Assembly: GCA_964621555.1 (NCBI GenBank)
Contig: CAZUOO010000005.1
Span: 1-40,064 of the forward strand
Origin: UBA2022 sp964621555
Lineage (GTDB): Bacteria > Patescibacteriota > Dojkabacteria > SC72
Length of the DNA stretch: 40,064 nucleotides
Direction: 5' to 3'
The translations under genes were made by a program, and so were the position numbers. Within the stretch, counting starts at the first letter, position 1. Every line of letters begins with the position of its first letter. The notes below the pieces were generated by a model. It made no database searches. It worked only from the letters and a program-made list of their open reading frames with translations, and was not told the origin of the DNA. This document shows, in pieces, positions 20,201-26,183 of the stretch.

Positions 20201-21911
20201 AAATGGATATCATGTTGATTTTGCTTGGAGTCAAAACAATCCACTACGTGGAGCGTTCATCTATACCAATTCGTCAGGTGATACATCACCAGTAATTAAT
20301 ATATTTACCGCAGATGGAATTGGTGGAGGATCTTGGGGAACACCAAACGAAAGTCAAACCCTACCTAACGCTTTAGGAGCTCAGCAAATTGTTGACCGCC
20401 CTGGTACAAATGAATTCTTAACCTGTAACGATGATGTCGTATCAAATGTGACTTGCTTTGAGGAAAGTGACAACGACACGACCCCAACCCTCCAAGCTAC
20501 CACAAATGGAATCCTAGCGACAGGAACCGAAACTGACGATGACACACACAGCTTTGACCTTGCGTATGAACAACAGTCAGGTGCAACTGCAATCGCAGTA
20601 TACTCAGACGGCACCTCAACTCCAAAACTCAAAAGATATAATCCAGGTACTAACACATGGGAAATAACACCTACCAATATGACTGTACAGACAAATACTA
20701 TAAAAAGCGTTGATTTAATACCTGACCCTAATTCCAACGATATTATAATAATTACGAGAGATATATCACTTGATGTACACACCACATTCTGGGACGGAAC
20801 TAACAACCAGCTATATTCAAGCGGGGACCGCTCAAATATTGAGCACTCAACAAACTGTGGAGGTTCTACAGATAGCCACTGTGCTGACTTTGCTTGGGAT
20901 TTGCATGGATCAGAAGTCGCAATAAACCTGCCTCTAACACCTACTCTTAAAACTACATCGACAGATCCCGATGGTGACTACCTTCGATACAAAATTGAGA
21001 TATGTGAAGATGAAAGCATGACAATCAATTGTCAAATCTTTGACCAAACTACCTCACAAACAGGATGGAGCGGACAAAACACAGAATCAACAACTGCCTA
21101 TACTTCTGGAACCCAGGCTACATATACCCTACAAACCAATTTACAAGCAGGCACAACATACCACTGGAAGTCCTATACAATTGATCCAAATGGAGCAAAT
21201 GTTTGGAGCAATACTCAAGACACACCATCTTTATTTATAACTAGTGATACTCCAACATCTCCAACGTTGAACCTACCATCATACAATTCAACAAATGTTT
21301 CATTACTACCTCAACTAAGACTAACAGCAACCGACGGCGATGGTGACTACCTTCGTTATGAAATTAAGATTTGCACAAACGCAGAATTAACTGTGGGCTG
21401 CCAAACATTTAATCAGTCTGCTTCACAAACAGGGTGGAGTGGCCAAAACGCAGAGGCATCAACCGCCTACACATCAGGTACACAAGGCATATACACCGTT
21501 CAATCAGCACTCTCACACTCAACAACGTACTTCTGGGCAGGCAGAGCAATAGACCCTGAGGGTAGTAATTCGCTATCTTCATTCAGTACTACATATAGCT
21601 TCACAACATCCCCAATTAGCACAACGAAATCATGTTACGTAGTGAAAGCACACAACAATAGTTCAATAACTGTATATTGGAATGACTCAGTAGGGGAGAA
21701 AGATGGGTATACACTTCATAGAAGTATAAATGGAGGCGCATTCACAGATCTCATAACGGTTGCAGATACAGTTCAAAACTACACAGATAATACCGTTTCT
21801 AACGGAAACACTTACCAATATAGAGTGGCTTCAACATTGGAAACTGTACTCGGGAATTGGTGCACAACATCAGTAACTGATTTACAAACCGGCAGCTTTA
21901 TAATATATTAG
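14268..21911 (+). CDS. Giant membrane-anchored LamG/Fn3 surface protein 2 (2547 aa)
   Basis: Paralogue of the preceding giant with the same plan. Signal anchor at about 12-31; N-terminal domain ending YPVTIDPTI (about 40-230). Four LamG repeats lie at about 265-478, 528-750, 840-1045 and 1100-1565; the last is split by a glycine-rich cassette (about 1116-1374). Then come the LGLRSHPITIDF region (about 1567-1765) and an Fn3-like repeat split by a 441-residue insert (about 1779-2219) of blades such as SQVWDGSSWG and FAIWNGSSWS, resembling a beta-propeller. A second Fn3-like repeat (QTGWSGQNAE core) and a final Fn3 (YWNDSVGEKDGYTLHRS) end the protein. Compared with protein 1 it lacks one LamG repeat (its third) and the 290-aa unknown domain. 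Shared protein motifs are encoded with many synonymous differences, so the duplication is old. Probably surface-exposed; ligand unknown. Confidence 0.85.
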   Translation: MAINEKKTTIKRGIIIVFLVFLFLMPIFLYYSRTASENNPIFRAQKDGSYIVSNRTYSSHLSLTESNQPSVSFQLTKTHPSISLSLKTKDEYEIELNKKENKLVYINKGTDKIKIEYSSLNNGIKEDIIIQEPPNSHLIPFTLKTSSISMPQKIGDFMQPTFYDIEGNYQFHLERPYAIDANGNRSDNFSYTIKKSDNGYDVGLNFDSVWLRDSNTKYPVTIDPTIVHDTTVEFAVGEFNRTTDTGSSIDPRIETYYQELTADEYTIGLWHLDETSGNAIDSGGNGLTGTPTGTTIVPGKINNARSFNGSSDLISMGDVDVIDNAKTLSSCAWVYHDSITADHAIIHNGIDSTDGIYLFRDDVGSASGRTDVYTIYIADSNSTNNIRIESTSNTALANQWNHVCFTFEAGKAQGLRLYINGSEDINGPVSTSTVSGINTGPNPLRIGNFNGTTSYFAGDIDEIIISQRIFTPEEIKSASSRRLSSVYTSEVLDVGGANSFVTEWNDFSWSELGVATGDGEIPYDSTGLIAQWNFNETSGTTAANNAGSCGASCNGTLTNFASTASQDQAAGTGWTSNNRRWGAGALMFDGINDYVACTDANCGTTSRLDFDEGQDFSIESWARSVSTGVQQIISGKKAGTGVGVGYVIHFDSAGKILCRISDSITQVTLTSPLVYQDGKWHYIACTINRANQTATLYVDGAIVSGPSSISAVGSLDNTIDFRIGDNGNIAGPLSGSIDSVRVYSRSLSSSEIISNYNAGNIELQTRVGNSTAPDDGTWDAWSPTANETQINSFDADETNWDWDSTATYMPHVKTNESNIKVEGTGSLKQVVGQIQTDANTVGLWRLNETSGSGAYLKDSSGNSNHGTPTGTTTTTGISDKGRSFNGTSDYIDMGDPVEVDFGTGNFTLEAWVKRDTIGATQMIISKDSDTTGRQLFLAFLSTNIIRISYNTSGNQVYLDSTTAISDYNWHHIVGQRVGNSFSIYIDGILSNSGTSGGTHGTMLSTATNLRLGQRPYTGNLNYFHGSIDEVRISNIARSAEEIAETYRAGRDHYLNKTISSTDLSGKTSLPFYVAADRPGSYLQASLGESPYSIGQPDANTVGLWRLDDDSLGHATGGTITYSGGYTIHTFTTSGTFTPNGVKSADVLVVAGGGGGGSSISGYGGGGGGGAGGLKYQASQSIGTSPITVTVGSGGAGGTINAGQNGTNGGNSIFDTITSDGGGGGGNGYTPNNNSGVDGGSGGGSGFNGYATATVGFGISGQGNNGGQNGATSGAGGGGGGGAGAVGGTPTNSPLHNGGVGGNGLAYDISGTSTYYAGGGAGSGDTVSGGLGGGGAVVSSIGQNGSTNTGGGGGGSYAASGKGGDGGSGIVIVRYPTRYTQIQDSSGNNYSGTPYGTTLTEGKIGKGRDFNGTSDYINAGTSSTLDFSTSFTIDAWIYRSATQNSSDSAIVSKIGNSGASYPGYMLYYNGNTVDLYINGGNRANSTTIIPANTWTHVTGVWTGTLAQIYINGVLSVSSSYSTAPTSSSHPLYIGRYDSVLTRMFTGSIDEVRISNIARSANEIRASYEYGLGLRSHPITIDFGASLDAGNLIANSGDLSFTVDATVYGLSSKGSKLFAGDKVIVKENYDGAEYIAQGTVTGVTTSSGAVTVASWDSGSTFPSGGYTASASVFKWQREYWKHNGNVLASHIDSTTQLSLRLTDGAEGRTIYIDNLKASDGYLTTPAGSTITSSFGKRFLQYRAILTSSDSYLSPQLSQINIDYEINAPPLTPTLDSPIGDAAYGGMLVYCDDTTDVIKYRILDSAGNWGTVGDAADIDTGTSNKRCERTQVYSSPNSSEKVLLSIHNDATTTYIYSQVWDGSSWGNVQFLSSPPFNSTASRKADGAYLTNGSFMTIYADSTTTPAFAIWNGSSWSTVGGATQSIGSNAYTIISRARPGTNEVMTVIQDSGNDAVSLYYDGTGTDPSDFTYIEHAGQAPSGNGYHVDFAWSQNNPLRGAFIYTNSSGDTSPVINIFTADGIGGGSWGTPNESQTLPNALGAQQIVDRPGTNEFLTCNDDVVSNVTCFEESDNDTTPTLQATTNGILATGTETDDDTHSFDLAYEQQSGATAIAVYSDGTSTPKLKRYNPGTNTWEITPTNMTVQTNTIKSVDLIPDPNSNDIIIITRDISLDVHTTFWDGTNNQLYSSGDRSNIEHSTNCGGSTDSHCADFAWDLHGSEVAINLPLTPTLKTTSTDPDGDYLRYKIEICEDESMTINCQIFDQTTSQTGWSGQNTESTTAYTSGTQATYTLQTNLQAGTTYHWKSYTIDPNGANVWSNTQDTPSLFITSDTPTSPTLNLPSYNSTNVSLLPQLRLTATDGDGDYLRYEIKICTNAELTVGCQTFNQSASQTGWSGQNAEASTAYTSGTQGIYTVQSALSHSTTYFWAGRAIDPEGSNSLSSFSTTYSFTTSPISTTKSCYVVKAHNNSSITVYWNDSVGEKDGYTLHRSINGGAFTDLITVADTVQNYTDNTVSNGNTYQYRVASTLETVLGNWCTTSVTDLQTGSFIIY
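17613..18389 (+). repeat. Glycine-rich cassette nested in LamG repeat 4 of protein 2
   Basis: 259 residues from GGTITYSGGYTIHTFTTSGT to GSGIVIVRY, homologous to the cassette of protein 1 (7473-8183). Here it interrupts the first strands of a different LamG domain: VGLWRLDDDSLGHA before it and TQIQDSSGNNYSGTPYG after it together rebuild the canonical LamG opening. Confidence 0.8.
19602..20924 (+). other. Propeller-like insert inside the first Fn3-like repeat of protein 2
   Basis: Sequence encoding about 441 residues separates TPTLDSPIGD from INLPLTPTLKTTSTDPDGDY. In protein 1 these two halves are continuous (TPTLDSPNNL...TASDVDLDY). The insert has repeated aromatic blade-like motifs (VWDGSSWG, IWNGSSWS, FTADGIGGGSWG, FDLAYEQ and FAWDLHG) and several Cys, suggesting a beta-propeller. 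The fold is my inference. Confidence 0.6.
21881..21909 (+). promoter_or_regulatory. Promoter for rsmD inside the end of giant gene 2
   Basis: TTTACA (21881-21886), 17-bp spacer, TATATT (21904-21909), then 9 bases to the rsmD ATG at 21919, predicting a start site within a few bases of the ATG. Confidence 0.5.
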
Positions 21912-21918
21912 CAGTACT

Positions 21919-22668
21919 ATGAGCTTAAAAATTGATTCGTTCAAAAAACTTAGAAAAGAAAAAAGTAAGTGGAAAACTGAAACTTGGGAGGAATATGAGG
22001 AGAGAGAGAAAGCATTCCTCAGAGACAGACTCCTAAGCAAGGAGCCTACAATCAAAGGGCAGGTACGTATAACTGCAGGAACTGCTAAAAATGTCCAAAT
22101 AGACATACCAAGAAGTACACGACCACTAACAGATAGAATGAAGGTAAGGGTATTTGACATACTAAACACCGATATTCAAAAGAAAGAAGTACTAGACCTA
22201 TACGCAGGATCTGGAAGCTTTGGATTAGAATCCCTCTCACGTGGAGCGAGTAGGGCAACATTTGTAGACGCATCAAAACACGCCGCTAAAACATTACAAG
22301 ACAATGTAAATGTATCAGGCTTCGCATCCTCTTCAGAGGTAGTAAAAATGAAAGTAGAAGAGTACCTATTCAAATCTAGTATGGAAAAAGCCATAGTCTT
22401 CGATATAATATTCTTAGATCCTCCATATAAACTATTCAATAAAAAACGGTTGCTTAACATGCAAGGCATTATAGACAATGCAGCAAGCTTACTCCCAGGT
22501 GCAAAAAAGATTAAGGGCCGATTCAAAGGTGCTCTCTTAATTAAACATCCAAGAAGATATCCACTAGAAAAACTGAAACTAACCCATGTACAACTATTCG
22601 AGACCTTTGAATTTGGTTTAAACTGTATATCCGTATACATTGTTGGGAAAACACCTAAGAAAGATTAA
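21919..22668 (+). CDS. rsmD: 16S rRNA (guanine-N2)-methyltransferase RsmD family
   Basis: Methylates G966 of 16S rRNA during small-subunit assembly, using SAM. A charged, helical N-terminal extension of about 40 residues (rich in Lys/Glu, EEYEEREKAFLRDRLL) precedes the usual start of the family, VRITAGTAKNVQI. Then come the substrate-loop RPLTDRMKVRVFDIL (about 69-83), SAM motif I DLYAGSGSFGLESLSRGA (about 92-109), and motif IV as DPPY (about 174-177). At 249 aa it is longer than typical RsmD (about 190) because of the extension and a small insert after DPPY. It starts 7 bases after the giant gene but has a plausible promoter of its own. The product assignment is good; the role of the extension is unknown. 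Confidence 0.88.
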   Translation: MSLKIDSFKKLRKEKSKWKTETWEEYEEREKAFLRDRLLSKEPTIKGQVRITAGTAKNVQIDIPRSTRPLTDRMKVRVFDILNTDIQKKEVLDLYAGSGSFGLESLSRGASRATFVDASKHAAKTLQDNVNVSGFASSSEVVKMKVEEYLFKSSMEKAIVFDIIFLDPPYKLFNKKRLLNMQGIIDNAASLLPGAKKIKGRFKGALLIKHPRRYPLEKLKLTHVQLFETFEFGLNCISVYIVGKTPKKD

Positions 22669-23065
22669 TCTCTACAGCTATTCCATAAGGATAAGCTTCT
22701 TCATTGTATATTTCTGGTTTGGTATCCTTAAGGTAATGGATGTGAGTTCTGCAACGCCATTAATGACCGACCTTCTCCACTTAATACTCCCATCTGCCCC
22801 AATAGTACCATTCATAGTTTTCTTTGGTATATTTGAAATGGTAATAGGTTTGCTCTTTCTAATACCCAGCCTTACAAGATTTGTAACTTTCCTAGCAATT
22901 GTACATTTAATTCCATGTATCCTCCCACTCATGATACTCCCGTCATACACATGGAGTTCATGGGGAGTACTAGATTTAACAGGTCAATATATTATTAAGA
23001 ACGTATTTATAGTATCTGCATTAATTGGGTTGAATAGTAACAATAATGAGCCAACTAGAAAGTAA
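22640..23065 (+). CDS. DoxX/DUF417-like four-helix membrane protein
   Basis: A 141-aa protein with four predicted membrane helices (about 14-33, 54-72, 77-97 and 113-131). The pattern of the first helix, RISFFIVYFWFGILKV, and of the last, GQYIIKNVFIVSALIGL, matches the DoxX-like/DUF417 superfamily, whose members are small inner-membrane proteins of poorly defined redox-related roles. No ATG exists before the first helix, so a TTG start at 22640 (or the next codon, TTG at 22643) is needed, overlapping the end of rsmD by about 29 bases. Its own end overlaps the next gene by 20 bases, so rsmD, this gene and the next are probably one operon. Family call moderate. Confidence 0.65.
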   Translation: MLGKHLRKINLYSYSIRISFFIVYFWFGILKVMDVSSATPLMTDLLHLILPSAPIVPFIVFFGIFEMVIGLLFLIPSLTRFVTFLAIVHLIPCILPLMILPSYTWSSWGVLDLTGQYIIKNVFIVSALIGLNSNNNEPTRK

Positions 23066-23363
23066 TATACCCCTACAATCACTTTTACAAATCTCAGAAT
23101 GTGAAGCTCTTATAAACAATCCGCTGATAGATGCCGTGATAACAGAGCCAACAGAACGTGGAGTTATTATCAGGCTTACACTTAAAGAGGTAGTTTGTAT
23201 AACCAACGGATCACTTACACCAATAGAAGATATCATCCAACAAGAAATTATAAACCTACTTTATACAGAAGGAGATACTACCACATACCCTGAGTATACA
23301 CTCTACATTGATGGTGAGCCGAAGGATTACGACATACCTTATAGACTAGATTTCATATGTTAA
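23046..23363 (+). CDS. Hypothetical protein, 105 aa
   Basis: I do not recognise this protein. It is acidic and soluble-looking with no membrane segment: a helical start (LQSLLQISECEALINNPL), a central alternating stretch that looks like beta strands (AVITEPTERGVIIRLTL), a helix (IEDIIQQEIINLLY) and a Tyr/Asp-rich tail ending DFIC. It overlaps the preceding membrane-protein gene by 20 bases in another frame, typical of coupled genes here, and is followed by a 167-base intergenic region containing a weak hairpin. Translation by coupling is likely because no ribosome-binding sequence is present. It could be a partner of the DoxX-like protein, but nothing in the sequence proves this. Confidence 0.6.
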   Translation: MSQLESNIPLQSLLQISECEALINNPLIDAVITEPTERGVIIRLTLKEVVCITNGSLTPIEDIIQQEIINLLYTEGDTTTYPEYTLYIDGEPKDYDIPYRLDFIC

Positions 23364-23471
23364 CCAATAACGAACTCTCCCATTGCAAATTAAACGTATT
23401 AGCTATAAAATCAGTTATATGTTTAAAACATTTGGTGCTACCAAAGAAAAAACTCTTAAAATTGTATTCCC

Positions 23472-23503
23472 AACATCCCTGTGATGTTATATTTTCATTT
23501 TTC
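23472..23503 (+). terminator. Weak terminator-like hairpin upstream of thrS
   Basis: AACATC (23472-23477) pairs with GATGTT (23483-23488) around a 5-nt loop, followed by an interrupted T-rich tract (to 23503). Another small perfect hairpin (TTTGGT/ACCAAA, 23431-23445) lies just upstream without a T-tract. The remaining bases of the 23364-23530 interval hold nothing else I can support. Confidence 0.35.
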
Positions 23504-23520
23504 AACCTTTAATTTATATT
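23492..23520 (+). promoter_or_regulatory. Possible thrS promoter
   Basis: TTTTCA (23492-23497), 17-bp spacer, TATATT (23515-23520), 10 bases before the thrS ATG. The -35 box matches consensus at 4 of 6 positions; the region is T-rich, so a chance match is possible. Confidence 0.35.
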
Positions 23521-23530
23521 TAAACCATTA

Positions 23531-24967
23531 ATGGCTAACTCAAATATCAATTTCGACAATATCCCTGAAATAGAGAAGATGAGACACACAGCATCCCACG
23601 TACTAGCTCAAGCTGTACTCAAATACTACCCTGATACCAAGTTAGGAATTGGCCCTGCAATTGAAGACGGCTTCTACTACGACTTTGAATTCGCATCCCC
23701 AATATCTGATGACGACCTAGAAAAGATAGAGAAGGAGATGAAAAGAATCATAGATGAGAACCTTCCACTAACACAATCATTCATGCCACGAAAAGAAGCT
23801 GAGAAATATTTAAAGGGCAAAGAGCAGAAGTTCAAGCTCGAGCTGCTTAAGGATATACCAGATAAAGAGCTAAGTTTCTATACAACTGGAGAGAATCAAT
23901 TTGTAGACATGTGTAGAGGCCCTCACGTGACATCAACAGGAAAGATTGGAGCAGTTAAACTCATGAGTATTGCAGGAGCATACTGGAGAGGAGATGAAAA
24001 AAGACCAATGTTAACAAGGATATATGGACTTGCATTTAACAACAAGAAGGAACTAAATGCCCACATAGAACTGTTAAAAGAAGCTGAGAAACGAGATCAC
24101 AGAGTATTAGGTAGAGAGTTAGGGCTATACATATTCTCTGACCTAGTTGGGAAAGGACTTCCAATTTGGACACCTAAGGGAGCCACTGTGAGAAGAATAT
24201 TAGAAAGATTCATTGTAGATGAAGAGATCAAAAGGGGATACCAGCATGTATATACACCTGATATCGCTAAAATAGATCTATACAAAAAGTCTGGCCACTA
24301 CCCATACTATAAAGACTCAATGTATGCACCAATAAAAATTGATGANNNNNNNNNNNNNNNNNNNNNNNNNNNNNNNNNNNNNNNNNNNNNNNNNNNNNNN
24401 NNNNNNNNNNNNNNNNNNNNNNNNNNNNNNNNNNNNNNNNNNNNNCCTAAGATAGATATACAAATGAAGAACATCCTTGGAAAAGAAGATACTGCCTTCA
24501 CAGTACAATATGACTTTGTAATGCCAAAGAGGTTCGAGATGAAATACTCTGACGATGATGGAACTGAAAAAGAACCAATCGTAATTCACAGATCTTCAAT
24601 TGGAGCAATCGAGAGAATAATGGCATTCCTAATAGAGAAGTATGCAGGAGCATTTCCACTCTGGTTAGCCCCAGTACAGGTTAAAATCCTCCCAATTTCA
24701 GACGCTCAGATTGACTATGCCAAGAAAATAACTGAAAGATTAATGTCAGAAGATATTAGAGTGGTACTAGACGATAGGAATGAGACATTACAGTATAAGA
24801 TTAGGGATGGAGAGGTAAATAAGGTCCCATATCTTGCAATAGTAGGAAACAAGGAGATAGAAACAAATACAGTATCTGTAAGGTCACATGGAAGTAAAGA
24901 GATCGGTTTAATGAAAGTAGACGAATTCATACAGTCTCTTCAGAAGGAGATTGATGATAAGTCATAA
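23531..24967 (+). CDS. thrS: Threonyl-tRNA synthetase lacking the TGS domain (interrupted by an assembly gap)
   Basis: Class II synthetase charging tRNA-Thr. It begins directly with the editing-associated second additional domain: MRHTASHVLAQAV carries the HxxxH site, followed by GPAIEDGFYYDF, and later the DMCRGPH motif (about 136-142). The N-terminal TGS domain of most ThrS proteins is absent. The catalytic domain starts near TPKGATVRR; after the 100-N run come PKIDIQMKN, VIHRSSIGAIERI (with the third zinc ligand His), and the C-terminal anticodon-binding domain (LAPVQVKILPI to the end). Compared with known ThrS, about 130-140 codons are missing in the gap, including the zinc Cys and motif 2, so the real protein should be near 580 aa. 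Monocistronic or promoter-separated from infC. Confidence 0.93.
   Translation: MANSNINFDNIPEIEKMRHTASHVLAQAVLKYYPDTKLGIGPAIEDGFYYDFEFASPISDDDLEKIEKEMKRIIDENLPLTQSFMPRKEAEKYLKGKEQKFKLELLKDIPDKELSFYTTGENQFVDMCRGPHVTSTGKIGAVKLMSIAGAYWRGDEKRPMLTRIYGLAFNNKKELNAHIELLKEAEKRDHRVLGRELGLYIFSDLVGKGLPIWTPKGATVRRILERFIVDEEIKRGYQHVYTPDIAKIDLYKKSGHYPYYKDSMYAPIKIDXXXXXXXXXXXXXXXXXXXXXXXXXXXXXXXXXXPKIDIQMKNILGKEDTAFTVQYDFVMPKRFEMKYSDDDGTEKEPIVIHRSSIGAIERIMAFLIEKYAGAFPLWLAPVQVKILPISDAQIDYAKKITERLMSEDIRVVLDDRNETLQYKIRDGEVNKVPYLAIVGNKEIETNTVSVRSHGSKEIGLMKVDEFIQSLQKEIDDKS
24346..24445. other. Assembly gap of 100 N inside thrS
   Basis: Exactly 100 N, a filler of arbitrary length. Flanking protein (APIKID and PKIDIQMKN) brackets the catalytic core of ThrS, so several hundred real bases are probably absent. 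Confidence 0.97.
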
Positions 24968-24978
24968 TTTAATATAAT
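24951..24978 (+). promoter_or_regulatory. Promoter for infC-rpmI-rplT
   Basis: TTGATG (24951-24956), 16-bp spacer, perfect TATAAT (24973-24978). It overlaps the end of thrS and predicts a leader of about 15 bases before the infC ATG. That is too short for the long autoregulatory leaders known for this operon in Bacillus and Escherichia. Confidence 0.55.
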
Positions 24979-25000
24979 TTATATAACTAACAACTAATAC

Positions 25001-25585
25001 ATGGAATTTAAAAGAGACTTTAAGAGCAGAAATACAGGAAGCAAGGGTGGATATAATAAAGGGTTTCAGGAGAAGAAAAGCTTTGGGCCAAGAAAGAACG
25101 AATACATTCGAGTGCCACAAGTAATGGTAATAGAAGAGGATGGTACAAACATTGGAGTAATGAAAACAGAAGACGCAATCAGACTTGCTCAGTCAAAGGA
25201 GTTAGACCTTGTTGAGGTAGGCGCTACCGTCTCCCCACCTGTTTGCAAAATCATTGACTATGCCAAATATATGTACGAACAAAACAAAAAACAGAGGAAA
25301 AGTAAGAACAAGGCTAAAGAAATGAAAGAATTTAAGTTCAGCCCTGTTATAGACATAGGAGATATAGAATTGAGGGTAAGAAGAGGAAAAGAGTTCATAG
25401 ATAAAGGACATAACGTAAGGTTCACCATGGTTAGAAAGGGGAGACAAACACACGAACAAGCTATACAAGTTTTCAATGATATATTGACTAATTTCGAAGG
25501 CTATAGTACTATTGAGCCCGAGAAAAAGGTAGAAGGAAAAACCATATTTATAACTTACAAAGCAAATGGCAAGACAAAGGACTAA
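25001..25585 (+). CDS. infC: Translation initiation factor IF-3
   Basis: Binds the 30S subunit, checks the initiator tRNA and start codon, and prevents premature joining of 50S. A basic, Gly-rich N-terminal extension of about 33 residues precedes the IF3-N domain (QVMVIEEDGTNIGVMKTEDA, then LDLVEVGATVSPPVCKIIDYAKY). A Lys-rich linker (QNKKQRKSKNKAKEMKEFKF) leads to the IF3-C domain (IDIGDIELRVRRGKEFIDKG, VRFTMVRKGRQ). At 194 aa it is slightly longer than usual because of the N-terminal tail. First gene of the conserved infC-rpmI-rplT set, with rpmI overlapping its end by 20 bases. Normal IF3 start-codon checking is of interest given the leaderless genes in this window. Confidence 0.95.
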   Translation: MEFKRDFKSRNTGSKGGYNKGFQEKKSFGPRKNEYIRVPQVMVIEEDGTNIGVMKTEDAIRLAQSKELDLVEVGATVSPPVCKIIDYAKYMYEQNKKQRKSKNKAKEMKEFKFSPVIDIGDIELRVRRGKEFIDKGHNVRFTMVRKGRQTHEQAIQVFNDILTNFEGYSTIEPEKKVEGKTIFITYKANGKTKD

Positions 25586-25778
25586 AAAAACAGCAGTAAA
25601 AAGGTTTAAAAAGACCAATCCTAAAGGAAATAGGAAGTCTAAAATCATGTACTCAAAAACTGCACAGCACCATTTGATGACAAAAAGATCAAAGAGAGTG
25701 AAGAGAAGAAAACCTAATAAAGCTGTTGCAACACCAGGAAACAGTAAAAGAATTAGACAAATAATTAAGCATATATAA
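25566..25778 (+). CDS. rpmI: Ribosomal protein bL35
   Basis: Small basic 50S protein (70 aa). The typical KTAVKRFKKT start and the HHLMTKRSKRVKRR core fit bL35; the C-terminus ends RQIIKHI. The ATG lies 20 bases inside infC in another frame, and rplT begins 2 bases after its stop, so translation is probably coupled. The overlap with infC is longer than usual but the N-terminal motif requires this start. Confidence 0.93.
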   Translation: MARQRTKKTAVKRFKKTNPKGNRKSKIMYSKTAQHHLMTKRSKRVKRRKPNKAVATPGNSKRIRQIIKHI

Positions 25779-25780
25779 CA

Positions 25781-26119
25781 ATGAGAGTACCAGTAGGAAA
25801 AACAAGAAGAAGAAGACATAAGAAGATCCTCGCAGCTACAAAAGGATATAGAATGACTAAGAACAGACTATATAAGGTTGCTCACGAGGCATACATGCAT
25901 GCAGGTCAGTATTCATACAACGACAGAAAAAGAAGAATTAGTCAAAGCAGAACACTTTGGATTAAAAGAATTAATGCTGCTGTACAAGCATATGACATGA
26001 CATACTCAGTATTCATGGACAAACTTAAGAAAGCAAAGATTGCTATCAATAAAAAGATGCTTGCAGATATAGCATATGATGCTCCAGAAGTATTTTCACA
26101 GATTGTAAAGTCATTTTAG
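25781..26119 (+). CDS. rplT: Ribosomal protein bL20
   Basis: 50S assembly protein and 23S rRNA binder (112 aa). The basic N-terminal extension (TRRRRHKKILAATKGY) that threads into rRNA is present, as are the family motifs ARRRK-like RLYKVAHEAYMHAGQYSYNDRKRR (positions about 31-54) and LWIKRINAA (about 63-71). Last gene of the infC operon; a hairpin without a T-tract follows before pheS. Confidence 0.95.
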   Translation: MRVPVGKTRRRRHKKILAATKGYRMTKNRLYKVAHEAYMHAGQYSYNDRKRRISQSRTLWIKRINAAVQAYDMTYSVFMDKLKKAKIAINKKMLADIAYDAPEVFSQIVKSF

Positions 26120-26128
26120 TTATACAAT

Positions 26129-26173
26129 TACCCGTTGGATGATGTATACTAACTGTAACATCAGATACGGGTA
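26129..26173 (+). promoter_or_regulatory. Inverted repeat in the rplT-pheS gap
   Basis: TACCCGT (26129-26135) pairs perfectly with ACGGGTA (26167-26173), and inside it GATGT (26141-26145) can pair with ACATC (26158-26162). The structure ends 10 bases before the pheS ATG and has no T-tract, so it is not an intrinsic terminator. It may be a translational or antiterminator element, or an operator-like site. Function unknown. Confidence 0.4.
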
Positions 26174-26183
26174 TTAAAGCTAT

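Noticed and set aside
25202..25819. 205-aa hydrophobic ORF opposite infC-rpmI
   Set aside because: Antisense shadow of Lys-rich coding sequence, overlapping three well-identified genes.
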